Origin: Musa acuminata AAA Group
Taxonomy: Eukaryota > Streptophyta > Magnoliopsida > Zingiberales > Musaceae
Length of the DNA stretch: 64,000 nucleotides
Direction of reading: 5' to 3'
Assembly (NCBI RefSeq): GCF_036884655.1
Contig: NC_088357.1
Coordinates: 4,021,001 to 4,085,000 of the forward strand
Position 1 is the first letter of the stretch; every line of letters starts with the position of its first letter. Position numbers and translations under genes: made by a program. Of the stretch, positions 37,623 to 51,857 are shown piece after piece. The notes under the pieces were generated by a model, which had not been told where the DNA came from, ran no database searches, and saw nothing but the letters and a program-made list of their open reading frames with translations.

Positions 37623-37682
37623 TATGGTTGCAGTGTGATGCGTTTGTTGTTTGATGTTCAGTGGTTGGGACTTGGGAGTGGT

Positions 37683-37693
37683 CTTATATATAC
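37683..37693 (-). promoter_or_regulatory. TATA box of the KAT-class channel gene
   Basis: GTATATATAAG on the minus strand, about 62 bases upstream of the start codon. This implies a leader of roughly 30 bases. Confidence 0.65.
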
Positions 37694-40600
37694 AAGGTAG
37701 TGAATGTTGCTGTCTATCCGATGTCCTTGATTAAATGGGCTGATTGATAACTGCAAGGCAAGGGGTTAAATGAGGAAAATGGCAAAAGGGCATAAGAAAG
37801 GAGTTTACCTGGATCTAATCATTAGGGGAAAGAGAAACGATTGCATGATGAATCGACAAAGTCAGGACATTGATTTTCTGGAAACAATGGGTGGAGGCTT
37901 ATGGGAAGCTTACAAAGTATGTGGTGTGGTGGCTTCAGTTACATGTCTGTTATATGGAATTCTTCAAAGTCTCTGGATAGTGTTTGTCTGAACCATATAG
38001 AGGCACTGTGGTGTCAACTATGGAATATAACTCCACTTTTTAAACCTTCCGTTAACAATGTGATCACCATTTTATGGTTCCTTAATCATGTCTGTGGTAC
38101 AACTGTTTCAGATTATGCATGTCTAGTCAATGTGTTGTGGCCAAGAAATTCTGTAGAGCTATTCATCTGATCCTGATGGATGGTTATAACCAAAACAAGG
38201 TTCTGACCAGGAAGACTATATTCTCTCTTCTTGGTGTACTTTTCCCCAAGAACCATGTCATTCTTCTTGGCATTATGGTGTTGCATTCTGATGGCAATCA
38301 GAAGGATGAAGAGACTGAACCTAGCCAAGTTTTATTGTTTTCTAGCATTGGCCATGGATCACTATCCATACTTGTGATCCCATGCAAGGTAGCAACTCAT
38401 TGATTCAGCATTTTGAAGATGAAGTCAGCTTATGTAGCAACTCAAAGGAAACCAATGTAATATGCCAGCAACCGGTTATCACATAACTTCAATCCCGACC
38501 CCATCGGATGAATTTTTGCTCAATGAATACCATGTGATCCAGTCTTCGGGTAGATGTATCTGTTCATGATGAATGTGTGGATGATGTCGAATGATTCGGG
38601 TGTCGAAACTGGCGGTGGGTGCCATGACTGGATGATTAAGGCGTAAAGAACGGGACATCCATTCTAGTCACACAGTCTATTGTTGAGGATGTTCTGTCTA
38701 TCGGCAAAAGCAGACGGACGACAGCATTCATATGCACTGTTTGAGTTCTTTCCTGCACAGGTCAAGCACACATGCAGCACTATGGAGCTCTGGACCATGT
38801 CAACAGTTTTATGTTCCCTACTTCCTCTCCTAATTGGACAATCCAAGAAGCTACCATAGAGGATACATCTCAAATGCCATATCTCAGGATCCCTGATCCA
38901 CACACTGGTTGGTTGATCCTTTTAGCTGTAACCTCCATCACTAGTTAGTGTAAGTCCCTTATTTTTTTGATGCTCTGGGCAATAAATTGGGATCTCTTCA
39001 ATTCTTTGGTTAGCTCACGTCCTCTCATGTCCCATCTCAGGGTCCCTCCAAGCGAACCGGACCACATAATTGAAAGGTGGTGCTACGGCCTTAAGGATTA
39101 GCCCACTGCTCCATTGGTTCTTTTGTTATTGTTCATTGGTTGATGGATAATCTATTCCAAAAATGAATATTATTGTTCAACATTTTGTTTTATGTCCTCT
39201 GTCATTATGGTGTGAGATGAACATCTTGGTAAGCGGTAAGCAATTTGATTACAAGTCACAACCGCTGCAAGGTTTAGTTACTTTACTGGTCTAATGCTCT
39301 TCCTCATCATTCAGTTTCAACTTTATCAAGATCCTGTGGAACTGTTGATCGATCATGAACAACACGTTTTCATTTCTGCTGTCTTTACTCGGACATACGT
39401 TTTTGTGCAGTTGCGTGATGAAGTGCAGCATCATCAATTATTTCAGTTGTTGTCTATCTGACAGTAAAAGAAGGGCAAGACTCCGATCAAGGTGGTCCAG
39501 CAAGTAAGGCTTTCCCCACCCGAGCCATCTTGATGCTTGTGGTTTTCCTCTTCGAAAATTATTGGAGATACAACTTTATCATGTGTACAGATTCTTACAT
39601 ATTTCATGATTACGTTGACCTAAGAGTCTCGTTCATCGTTATCATGCATTGCTTTTGTACGTCAGGAAGCTTCATGTTTCAGTTGCAAGATGCTGAGATG
39701 GTTAACCATGATTTTGTTTAGTCATATGCTACTAACACCACAATTATGATATAGTTCTAAGGAACTAATCGACACACTTCTTTCTTTGACAGGAGGGCGT
39801 CACTATTGATCTTGAGTTTGGTATCTCTCAAGTTTTAATCTTTTGTTATTATGTGGTCCTATTTAATTAGGTATGATATATTATAGATATAATTGAATTT
39901 TGATTATTATTATTGATTAATAAAAAAAAAGTTATGTTAAAATAGGATTTTTTGGAGATAATATTTATGGGAGAAGCTTTCCTAATAACCTATCATAACC
40001 CTCTGCTCTTGCTTATAAATAGACAGGATATTTATGGACTAAATATGACGTATCTGAGATTAAAGTTTTTCTCTCAATCTCCTTAATTCATCGATCTAGG
40101 TGATTATATGAAAAGATAAGAAGAGAAGAGAAAGATATAGTTCACCTTATAGATTGATATCTCAAATTCGACACTTGTAAAAATTATAAATTTTATGCTG
40201 ACACTTTTGTATATACAGATATTCTTGATTCTCTTACAAAGTATCTCAAGCAAGATGCATGGCAGGTGTGTCCCAGCGACAACCATTCACCATCAGATAG
40301 CTACTGGACACTTCACCACTAGAGCAATCAGAAAAGGCTAAGCGTGCAAAGGGCTTTCTCTTCCTATGCGTTCTTTCACAGATCAGGCTTGCGGAGCCCA
40401 CCACATGTGAGGTAATGCCGGCTCCCACCCAGCATCCCACAGTGACCTGTCAAGTTTACGAGAGGGACAAAAGCCATTATTTTATGTGGTCGGAAACCAC
40501 ATCACCCGTGAAAATTTTCAAGGATAGTCATATATCACTTCGAGCCATTTTCTCCTGTGCCCAGATATTAATATATACTACGAACAGATAGATTCCTTCC

Positions 40601-43378
40601 TTTATGAAAATTAGAAGTGCTGTTGATTGGACGACTCCATGGATGTCTCCGCAGGCCTTCTACAATGGAGCTCGACCATGAAGCTTCGCAGATGAGTTCT
40701 AATTGGATGGTCTTGTGTCATCTCTATTTATTCTATTCCTCCATTTTCTTATGCATTTGTGATTAATATAATGTTTTACCTCCATGGCAGAAGACTACAA
40801 CATCCATGTCACTGCGTCGGCCACATGGCACATGTGCTCCGTCATGGCATTCTTGTCTCGTTGCGTCAGCTGATAAGATCGTCTCACCAGCTTGGACTCC
40901 GTATCGGTGGGGCCGAGATTTCAAGGTTTCCCCACCCACAGCGGGACCGAGAAACGAGCTTCACCGGTTCGTTTAGACGGATCGAGTCGGTGAGCCGCAC
41001 CCGGTTCTGTTTTGTGCGGAGTCTTACCCCCATCGTTGTTCTGTGATTTGGATATGGTAACTGGTGCTTGGGCCAAGCCATAGTGGAGCACCAACACAGT
41101 GCTTGTCAAGTTGTGCAACGAGTCTTATACGGTGCATTATGGAGTGAAGCCAGCCATGGTGGATACCGGAGAGCCAAATGTGAGTGACTTGCGATACAGT
41201 GCGATGCCAAATCTGTGTCGCCTTCTCTCTGTCATGGGCCAATGCCAGCAGCTCTGGCTCTTCCACTTGTTTAAGAATCGGGCAGTGGAAAGAGCAGGTA
41301 CAGCGCAAGAAAGGAGTTCTCAAGAAGGGACATGAGAGGAGTCAGGTTTTTGACCATCCAAACGCTGAGAAGTTGGGTTCTTTTTGTTGACTATGGGAAG
41401 AAGACTTCAACTAGATGACAGGATGCATCTAATCTTTCCGCTTTTTGAGTGATTTTGGAAGTAAAGGGGAGGAGTTGACCCAAGTTATCATGTGGTCCAT
41501 GGAGCCCTACAAAATGTCGCCATTAAGTTTGACAGGTGCCTCACTCACTCACCTTCCATTAGAAACTTTATTTTGTTTAGTTCGTGCAATAATTGAAGCG
41601 CATTCCCAACTCTGTTTCGACTATGCACAATGGGACTGTTCTTCCTAAGTCAACTTCCTAAGTCAAGTCCTGCCCCTCTTCTCTTTTGTGGACGGTGTGA
41701 GCAGATCATGTTCTCTGAATCACTTAATCTTGTTTTTGTTGGTCAAATATAGCAATCACGTTCTTTTTTTTGAAGCGCTTGGTTTTTTGGGTTGCTCATC
41801 ACCAGCTCGAACAAGCTTGAGCTAAATTATGTTTCATCGTTGAAGCACGCACTTGCTGGGAATTTGAGTGGGCTCAATCTACTTCCTCCTCCATGTTTTT
41901 GCTCTTATCCATTTGTCTCCAAAAACACAATTTAATAGAAGTACGGAACAGTTATTCATCGAGTAAGTGATTTAACAGTGTCAATATATTAGTTTTTTTG
42001 CTAAAAGGGTTTAAAAGTGAAACAAAAGCTACCGATGGAGAAAGAGCATTGCTAGCTTGAGGGTTGCGGCGGGCTTCGCATAATGGGCCCACTTGTAGGA
42101 TCCATCTGAGGCCCAAAAGTTCCTTGAAAACGGACACTTCTGCTCGGCCGGACCGAATCACCCACTAAAAGTTTGCGGGAACCGGGGACGATTGGGGTCC
42201 ACGTGTGTTGGTTTCCCATCCGTCTTTGACCGGACACATCAGCCAAGAAACTCCACTCGGCTGATTCGATCAGTCTGACTTCCTTTTCGCTGGTGGCATT
42301 GCCAGGCAATCTTTGTCACTCCCCACAGTCACATAATATTCTCGTAATTTATGTTTCAGAATTAATTCTATCCAAGTATATCATCCAAATGTCATGGATC
42401 ATAGACGTGACACAGTCAAGCACGAGGCCACAGTGGCCAGACACTAAAAAATCCATCATCATCTCTCTTCCTTCTTGTATCGCCAAAATTCCCAGCTAAT
42501 TTCATATTAGTTAGATCTTCTATCTCTGTGTTTTATATTTTAAATTTTTATATTAAAATTACTATAGTTATTAAACTGAAACTCTAGACTCATTTATCAT
42601 AATATTATTGATTTTATCGATAAAAATATATTAAAAAATAAATAAATAAATTTTATTCTTTATAGTGATGGACGATGATATCATTGAGACTCATGAGTGA
42701 TTATTGTTAATGAGAAGAGACGAGAGAGATAAGAATTACTCAGTATTTATTCTTGTTATCTAATTCTAATGTAGACCAGATAGATAAGAATAACTTTAGT
42801 GATATATACATCATTTGTCATCATCAATTGACATGATGATAAAATATTAAAATTACAAATATCGTCCCCCAACGATACCCACATATTTTGTCATCGCTCT
42901 TCTTATCCTCACATCCATCGTCCATCGTCACAAATGTTATTCATCATCATCAATTAAAATATTTAAATTATTATTTTTATTTATATTTTGATATAGATAT
43001 TTTAATTTTATAATTATAAAAAATTAATATAAAAAATTTATACCTAAGAATCAGAATGCTAAATTGATCTAACGAATCCCTAAACCCGCACGGCCATAGA
43101 AAATCTGATTCAGACGGATGATAGCACGAGAAAAAAAATCCTGATCGCTGCAGATCTTTAACGCAGATCACGCAGCGAAGGAAAGCGAGACCCGTGGATT
43201 TCACGTTATTACCGGACGAGCGATTCCAAACACATCAAATCAACCGCGGGCCGCAGTCCATTCGATGATGCGTCACTTTTATCTCTCTTTGTCGCCAACA
43301 GAAGAAGGTCGCTGTTCGCTCCGGCTTTGCGTTTTCGATGCTGCGGAAGGGTGCAAATGCGGAGGACTTTATTTTGGC
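37694..43378. other. Gene-poor intergenic region
   Basis: No gene is supported over 5.7 kb. A minus-strand open frame at 40246-40440 lies behind a plausible acceptor (GACAG/GTCACT near 40,446) and has a peculiar basic, Ser-rich composition, but it matches nothing I know. Frames around 41,020-41,330 and 42,050-42,310 have no family resemblance. A possible MITE lies at about 42,510-43,075. The last 150 bases are the MraY promoter. Confidence 0.5.
42510..43075. mobile_element. Possible MITE remnant (weak inverted ends)
   Basis: The left end (TTTTATATTTTAAATTTTTA and following TATTAAAATTACTATA) resembles the reverse complement of the right end (TATAAATTTTTTATATTAAT and following TTTTTTATAATTATA). 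Both also resemble the arm of the MITE at 4898-5315. The interior has ATCATCATC- and GATAAGAATAAC-like runs and no ORF. AT-rich sequence makes chance similarity a real risk. Confidence 0.35.
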
Positions 43379-43388
43379 CTATAAATAC
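43379..43388 (+). promoter_or_regulatory. TATA box of the MraY gene
   Basis: CTATAAATAC, 78 bases before ATG 43466. A transcript starting near 43,412 would include the short exon that begins at ATG 43466, which supports that start over the ATG at 43877. Confidence 0.65.
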
Positions 43389-43465
43389 CCCGACGTCATT
43401 TGTTTCTCCGCCCCCTTTCGACTCCATTGTTCCGTTCCGATCGATTCATCGGTGCCATCCTCCTC

Positions 43466-46400
43466 ATGTGCTCTACCCGTCTCGTCCTCCTCGGGTTTCA
43501 TCAAACCCTAAGCATCTCCGCTTCGCCCGCGTCGACGAGAGTGCGGATTTCTTCTGCCAGCTTCCCATCCATCTTTCCTGTTAGTATTCCTCGCTCGCCT
43601 ATTTCGTCTCTGATTGCTTTTAGCTATTGATTCGTTTGAATCTTCCTGAATTCGATTTTCCGCTTTTTCTCTCGTGCAGCGACGTGGATTCAGATTCGAT
43701 GGGCACAGGTGCAGGCTACGACGGTCATTCGTTCCGTTTGCTTTCTCTTTTGATGAGGTTTTTCCTATTTCTTCTTCCGTTTATTGGTAATTTAGGGTTC
43801 TATTTCGTCCTGAATCGAAGGCCAATCTTATTTCCATGCTTGATTTGCGTTTCAGGATTCGGGCCTTCCCTCGCTTATGGAAGACAGCAACGGGGTTTCG
43901 GGGGGGAATTCGTCGTATCTAGCTTCAAGCGAGGACGAAGACAGCGACGCAGACCTTATTATTCATCCTACTGCTGATGTCGAATTGAGATCGAACAAGG
44001 AACGTTTTGAAACTCCCGATTCTTCTATAACTGTGGCCGCCCACCGTTTTGCAACCCTTCGAGGGCGGAGGAAGAAAAGGTGCGTGTTTCTGATTAAGAG
44101 CTCTGGAATGAATTCTTGAAGTAATCTTCTGAAGTTTTTATTGGTTGGCAAATGGATTGGTAGGAGATACATTTGCCATAACAGGCATTATCTGTTTTAT
44201 AGATCATAACATCTTGTAGCATGCAATTTATTTTCACTACTTTTATTTGACATTTAGACTCGGCATCAAGTTATTTTTAGCAAACTACTCGGTGTGCCTC
44301 ACTTCACCTGACTTGTTACCCGACCATATTTGGCTGTATCATGAGCATGAGTCGCATTGCCATCTTTAGTATATATGATAAGTACAATACTTGCAATGTT
44401 TTGTGCACATTTTTGGTTTCTAAAGAAAACTACTCGTTCCATTCAAATATTACATTACATGCGTACGTGACATTTATTATAGAACTTATGACTTTTTTAC
44501 TCTGCATGTTGTGCCTTTATCACTAGGATGTCTTCTCATTGACTACTTTGTACATTACATTTGTGCATGCTTTTGTTGATTTCCTCTAACGATCCTTTTC
44601 TAGAAATGAAAATTTTGTAATTTCTTGTGCACCTTTTCCTTTATATTTTTTCTCTGAAAATGGCAAAATTTATAAACTTTTATGCATTTTACTATTTATG
44701 CACTTATAAGGATGTTCTTCCTGGTACTCATTCTTGGTTCTCACCTCCAGGTGTCTTGATGATCTTCATCTACTATATTGGTGCAAATACTAGAAAGTAT
44801 ACATTTATGATTTCTTGTGTCACATCTTTTGTCCTAAAATATGCATTTCAAGTGAGCAACTTTCTACTTGCAAACCAACTGAACATATAGTGATTTGCAG
44901 TAGTGGAGCTAACATGTTTTTTGTTTCTTTTTGGTTGGGGTTGTCAGTGAGGTCGGGCACGGTTGCATCATTTATACACTAAAGTTAGCGCATAGGCATA
45001 TGATTAAAATTGAAAAGATTCAATAGAATTGACAGGAAAATTAAATTGATATAATGTAAATATACATTAAGACGCTGTGTGATGTAAAAGACCTACATAG
45101 TAAGAAATCACACATCATGACGTAACAAATAGTATTTGATGATAGCTAACAATTTAAGATACAACTGAACATCTAAAAGTTAGATGACGGATTGTAAGTA
45201 GTTGCATACACTTTTGACATAAACAATGTCCAAAATAAAAACAACAAAACAAAACATTTATGAGCACCATATTTTTGTTTATCTTTGGCAACATGAAATT
45301 CTTTACACTTATGTAGATATTTGCATAATATTTCCTATGCTTTTATCGAGAAAAATCTTTTCCAATGCATCAAAGTAATTGTTTATTCTGAATAGGCATC
45401 CACAGAACTCTTTTCCTCGATTGCTGACTTTGGTTTTGTTGATGTTTCCATTGTCAGAACACAAAAGGGAATTTTAATCAGCATGAGTTTGGTAGCCTTC
45501 CTGCTTGTGTTCCTTTTATTCTTTGATTGGTGTTCATGGCGGATTGTGAGGATGCCCTTGGAGCCATTTTTCTTAACATACCCTTTCACACTATCAGCAG
45601 CTTTGTCAGCATTTGCTGGATTTATTTTTGTCCCTATCGTTGATAGCATGAGGATTCATCAGGTCCTTAGGAAGGAAGGGCCAGCTTCTCATACGTCTAA
45701 AAGGGGAACCCCAACAATGGGTGGGTTATTTTTCGTACCTATCGGTATCATTGTTGCTAGTATCAAAGCTGGTGAAAGGTCTACTGCTGTTTCTGGAGCA
45801 GCAGTCGCCACTATTGCATTTGCAGCAATTGGATTGCTTGATGATCTTCTAAGTTGTATTAAGAGTCATAATTATGGCTTGCCAGGCTGGGCAAAATTAG
45901 GTTTGCAGGTACAATTCTCCATCTCTATATTCGTATGACTTTTGCTTTAAAAGAAATCACACGCATCATATATAGTGTACAAATGATGTCAGTTCCCAGA
46001 TGCTTTTATCTGATTATGTTTGTTGGGGCTGTTGACAGGTAATTGCTGCAACATGGTTTTCCTTTTGGTTGGACTCGGCACATATATCAACATCATACAA
46101 CATGTATAGTTTCTTGTAACCAGCAAGATCATCATGTTTGGGTGGTGAACAATGATCTGATTACTTCCCTTTTTGTTACTCTTATTGCTTATACTGTATA
46201 AAGTCTTTTCGCATTTAATACAATTATTAGAACTGGGATTATAATTAGTCCAGTTATGCCCCAAAAATTATCATAGATAACTGTAATAAATATGGCCAAT
46301 TCAACCAATCAACTGGCACAATTAGTCATAGCATGATATTCCATCGATCCACTACCCCACCTGTTTAGATCTGTGTTTCCTTGTCAATGTTATTAATTCT

Positions 46401-49400
46401 TCCTTTAAACTTTGATATTGATGGATGTGGATGGAGAATGATTTGGTTTACATACAGATGTGTTACTGATTTGTTGTATGGTTTGACCATTTGAGATGGT
46501 ATTGAGGGTAACTTAAGAAGACAATAACTTGTATATGAGAATACTAAATGATAATAATCTACATATTTTCTGGTTCTTTTAGCAAGCATCATGCTTTCAT
46601 TTATACTCCATCATCGAGAGAAAATTTAGATCATATCCCTTCTGTAAGGTAGGAGTTCTGTTGTGAAGTCTATGAGTTGTGGTTTAAGATATCATCCACC
46701 AATTGAATAAGATTTAATATATTCTTCTTCTGAAGCAACTAATTCTTTCCAAACAAACATGATACAACTTCTGTGCTGCACTGTGCTTATTTGCTTCTCA
46801 TATAGCATGGATATTGGATTTTGATTGCTTTCAAAATGGACACTAGTGATACTTTTGCAGGAAGCTAAGGTTGTTTCCTTTGCTATATCTTTATTCCTCA
46901 CACATCCTTCTTTTGTTCTTTTCTCCCCGAACCTTGTGATGATGAATACCACATCCTGTTATGTCAGATATAGTGTATATCCTGATTCTTTTTTTACTTT
47001 CCTGATGTTTGATTGAAGGAAATTTTTGGTTCCTCTTCCTCCTCCAATGGGAATAATGTATCTGGGGAAGTTCTATCCAGTATTGACGGTATTCTGTTTT
47101 GCCTCAATGACCAATGGTGTTAACTTGACTGATGGACTCGATGGCTTGGCTGGCGGGTGCGCTGCATTGGCCTTTATAGGGATGTCTGTAGCTGTCCTTG
47201 CAATATGTCCTGGTAAGTATGATAACTGGCAATTTAATGTCAAAGATGTTTGTGGCACTTATCCGAAGTTTCCATATTTCACTTTTCGTGAACAAATGTA
47301 ATACTATTCTGTACTAACTATTTTATACAAAATTTTTGTCTATATACTTTGTTCAGGTGCATGCAATATTCTTCAATGCAAATTTATGGTCATTGTTGTG
47401 CATGCTCGTTCTCTTGATCAATCCCACTTGCTATAAATTATAGCTCAAGGAGAAGTTTTTGTTTGACTTGCAATTAAGACTTCTAGTGTTAGTGCTGATA
47501 GGGAGACTTTTGGGAGAAAAGTTTGCTTTATATGTGCTCTAGTGTCTTGTTTTTTTTCTTTGATAAATGCACCTTGCATTTTATTGTACATTAACGCTTA
47601 AAAAAGATATGCCCACAGAGCATTACACGTAAATGAGACCATAGCTGCTGATTTAACATTCAATTTGGCTCTCATGTCTATGACTGTTGATTTCTTCAAC
47701 AAATAGACATGTGGTAACTCCATATCAAAAGCGGAAAGTGGGCTATGTTGGTCTATAAGGCTTGATGGGCTTATATACCTGCAACATATGTTTAGCCACA
47801 TGCTTGATGACCCACTATAATCATATTTTTACTGGTGGGTTTGGTTTTTCGGATTGGGTTGTGACAATGACAATTGATATTAGACTGCACCTAATAGGAC
47901 CTAGTAGTATGCGTGTATGGTAAGTGACTCAAAGAAAGAAAGAGCCATCTATAGAAATGATGAAATAACCACCACTGGATAATGAGCCTCACATGGCACG
48001 TGAGGGATGTGTTTGTTATTGGGTCCTGATGAAGACGTCAAGCTTGTGACTTGTGAGTATGATTTCTCAGTTAGTCCGAAAATAGAAAAGGGAGGTCAGT
48101 TACATTGATAAAGTTTGATGGGCTTACTACTACTAATATTGTGGGTTTAGCAAGTTGAGCTAAGTATTTAAAGATCCATTGTTTTTGGGTTTTTGAGCCA
48201 GTGGGCCAATTTGGCCAACTTGTGAAAACATGTTTGGACTGTGATTAGAGGATTTAAATTCAACATAACTATCTTCTTATTAGGTTCCAAAAAGCTAACA
48301 ATATTTTTACTGTTTCATCACCCAACAGATCTTGCAGTTTTTGGATCTTCAATGGCTGGAGCCTGTGTAGGATTTCTATTTCATAACAGATACAAGGCTT
48401 CCGTTTTTATGGGAGACACTGGATCTTTGGCACTGGGCGGTGCATTAGCTGCAATGGCTGCTTTGTCAGGAATGTTCTTTCCATTATTCATAGCTTCTGG
48501 TACCTTTTTGGTGGAAGTTCTATCAGTCATAGTGCAGGTATGCTGATTTAAGCTTGTCCTTTATCTGATGCATTATCAACTCTCAATATTAGCATAGTTA
48601 TGGAATACGATGGCCCTGTGATTTTATTATATGGCTGTCTCCCATTGATGTTTTCCACATCTTTTCCTGTTAGTGCTGTTTGTCATTAAACGTTGATTCA
48701 TCTACTTATTTACAGAAGGATGTAACACTTTTATCTGTTTTGAGGAGATTGTGTTAATGTCTTCATGAAATATCATTGTTCTCCTAGTACAAGTTTTGTC
48801 ACACACTACAAGTGGGATAAGGTTTGAGCTACTTTATGATGCTAGGTAGGTATACTACTGCCAATTTAAACATTTTGGACCATGTTGTTCAGGCCTATAC
48901 TAATTTAATAGATCACTTAGGCCTATATTAATTTTGGGCCATCATTATAATTCTCTTCTAGCACAAGTGAAATAACTATGTTTAGCTTGAATACATTAAC
49001 CTGTTACAATGAGAAAAATAAACTGATCCTCGCCAGTCAGATCATGACAATTTCATATGATAAACAAACTCAGTTAAGATAGTTCTCCTTGGGAAATATC
49101 GGGTGGTAGACATTTAACCTGTGCAAATGCATTCAATGCTGTATCTTTCTTGCACTCGGGGGACATACCTTCATTCTGAGAGTGATGGAAAGCATTGTTG
49201 TCATCCCATGCCTGTTTCTAAATTATTGCATCATTCTAAGCATGTTATTTTCTGCAGGTTCTCTTCAAGAAGGCCACAGAAGTCTTGTATGGGACTAGAA
49301 GGCGCATCTTTCTGATGGCACCTATCCACCATCACTTTGAATTGTGTGGAATTACAGAACCAATAATTGTTGCCGGTGCATATGTGTTATCATTCATCTT

Positions 49401-49440
49401 GGCAATTTTTGCTGGATATGTTGGATTATTTTCAGCTTGA
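43466..49440 (+). CDS. MRAY: MraY-type phospho-N-acetylmuramoyl-pentapeptide transferase homologue (plastid)
   Basis: Bacterial MraY transfers phospho-MurNAc-pentapeptide to undecaprenyl phosphate, giving lipid I. The plant homologue is nuclear-encoded and predicted plastidial; in mosses the plastid peptidoglycan pathway is needed for chloroplast division. Exons: 43466-43579, 43856-44079, 45458-45908, 46039-46103, 47019-47212, 48329-48537, 49258-49440; about 479 residues, all in phase. Residues 1-38 are Ser/Arg-rich with few acids, like a transit peptide. An acidic Ser-rich stretch ([16 protein letters not shown]) follows, then the ten-helix core: [18 protein letters not shown] (D241, D242), [12 protein letters not shown] (N320, D323, D326), [11 protein letters not shown], and IHHHFELCG. 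All key catalytic motifs are intact. The first splice (43579/43856) is the least certain; ATG 43877 is an alternative start without transit peptide. A 29-base cassette (43680-43708) has splice-like edges but would shift the frame. Confidence 0.93.
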
Positions 49441-51742
49441 AGTGCAAATTTTTCTTCACGTATGACCACTGTTATCTCGTCATCTGTAATTGTTTTGGCT
49501 CAGAGCTAATTCATGGTAAGCTATGTGGTCCAAGATGACCTTTATACTAGACAAGTTTTGTAGCAAATCCTGTCTGGCCATTTCAAAATGAGCAGTGAGG
49601 AGAGATAAGTTTGTAGCCAAGATGTAGATAAGAGATAAAAGCAGATTCACAGAGGTTCTGTCTCCTGTAAATAATTGGATGACATAATTTCGCCTAGTAG
49701 TTGGCTAAAACATTTTCTTTTTCAAAAGGTCATCCATTTTGATCCTTGGTGGATGTAAAGATGATACATTGTGGTGAGCTTTGAGTGAATACTTACCTCT
49801 AACACAACGATTGGAAATGTTCCTCTTCCAGGTAATGTCAGGCAGAAACCATCTTCATCCGGTCGCCGTTGGCTGGTTATGCTGAAAACCAAGAGCAGGG
49901 CTGCCCAGAAACTGTGTGCTGAACATTGGCGGGCTCACCACATCCCAAAAGTTGAGCTGGCCTTCGAACACCAAGCTATGCTGCCTTTCCTCCATTCGTT
50001 GAATCAAATAGTTTCGTATTTTTTCTCGACTATTGTGCCTGTTGATTCAGGATTTGGAAGAATCAGCATCCTTGATGTGACCGCGTCCAAAGTGGTATTG
50101 TCTTTACTTGCCTCTTTTGACATTTTAGACTCGCCAGATAACTGCGCATCTACGGTGGGGACAGCATCCAGACACGTTCGTAGCAGTGCGATGCGTGTTT
50201 TACCAAACAACATAAACAACAGGTAAGGGGTATAGCATTCTTCCAGACCAAGATGCCGACTCCGCATCGTTGTCGGCTGGTCGTCGTTAACTGGCCGTCA
50301 TATATGGTTGTCGGCCCGCGCTGCTCATGTCTGTTAATTGTTTCATGACCCCTTTTTATTTTTTGACCTTTAAAAACAGGATTGATTCTTCTTCCACTCT
50401 TGAGTTTTGCAAGGACAGTCCCTTCAGCATGCACCAAAACGTGCAACATCAATTCGAGTCACAGGAAACTGTTGTTACAAAGAAAAATGCTTATTTTTAA
50501 GAACATGGTCAGAGATAATCTCATGAAAAAGAAAGAAAAAAAGAAAAAAAAACAAGACGACGAGTTTAATAAAAGAGGAAAAAGCAAAGGGTAGAAGATT
50601 TGACGCGACGCTTAATCCGGTGAGAAAGCTTATGTAATCTCCAGGAACCATATCAGTTGTTTCAATCCCTTGTTACAACCTGTTATCCCATCTCAAATTA
50701 AAATTTGACTGTCAAATTCAATTTCTTCCTTTGGTGTTCTGATACAACGCTTAGATTAAGCTGTTGGATTCTCTCCCACCAACCACTACTGTAACCGCAT
50801 CTACCACTCATTTGGACCTATAATTTACTTCATCACACAGCAAGGATCAACTGTTCTTTGAGGAAATTCTTCTTACTATAATATGCCTTCCTATCTAATA
50901 GGATGAAAAGCTATCAAAGGAACCAACCACTACCACAGTACTGCTAAATTTGTTGTTGTTTTTTTGTGTTCCAAGTAATACTTTTTGCAGTCAGGAAAAG
51001 GACATGATGTCTTTATTTTTTACATCCTTTCTAATGCTCAATGTGTTTTTAAATCGGTGTTGAATGGAAGTTTTCTTTCGAGATCTGCAGCTATGATTGC
51101 TCCTAATTATATTGTATGCCATGATTCTGATCATAATTGCATCCACATCACATCGGGCTAACTATCATGCTAAATGTGTTGAAGCTTCTTTCATGCAGGG
51201 TTTTCAACTCATACTGTTTCATCACCGAGATGAGAGCAGTCACTTGACGACGCAAGTATGACAGTAGACGAGCGAGCCGCATGTGACGGAGACTTCCAAA
51301 TGGGCGGCTGTCAATTGGATGGTGGTGGGTTCATGTCTCATCTCTCAGAGCTGCGTAGGACATTGGAACATGTCCTCAACTCCCCCCACCCTCCCAGCAT
51401 CTTCATGTGCTGTTGTTATGTTGGGTGCAGTCACAACTCAAGATAAAATGACTGCCATATTTTTTCCATGCAGCAACTCAACAATCTTATCCATATTCTC
51501 TTGAAAACACTTTGCCCCTTTTCTTATATGATTTCTTTCGAATCATTGACTGTTCTGAAGAAGAGCGCTGCATCCTCTTTCTTATCTATTCATTCGCTGA
51601 GCCCCACGTACTCGTTTATGTCTGTGCCTCATGATGCCTGCTACTCATGTTTCATGTGCTCCGAAACCCACCTATGCTTTAGCTTAGCTGGAAAGGCCGG
51701 TTGGATTGGTGAGTCAGGCTCTCCATCCATCTCTCCGCATGG

Positions 51743-51773
<31 letters not shown>

Positions 51774-51850
51774 GTAGCGAGCGAGTTAGGTGGTCATCAC
51801 TTTAGGCATGCCACTGGCGAAGTTATCCATGACGCTTCCACTACAAGCAT
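49441..51850. other. MraY 3' region and intergenic DNA
   Basis: No gene is supported. The first few hundred bases are probably the MraY 3' UTR. Open frames at 49,879-50,226 and its complement show no recognised motif. A-rich sequence lies near 50,525-50,595 and a (GA)n microsatellite at about 51,743-51,767. Confidence 0.55.
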
Positions 51851-51857
51851 TATATAA
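51851..51857 (+). promoter_or_regulatory. TATA box of the 172-residue protein gene
   Basis: TATATAA, 77 bases before ATG 51928. The longer in-frame start at 51790 lies upstream of this box and is therefore unlikely to be used. Confidence 0.6.

Noticed and set aside
43627..43977. Open frame through MraY exon region (hydrophobic, then Arg-rich)
   Set aside because: It runs across splice sites and in the wrong frame for the acidic exon that joins in phase to the MraY core.
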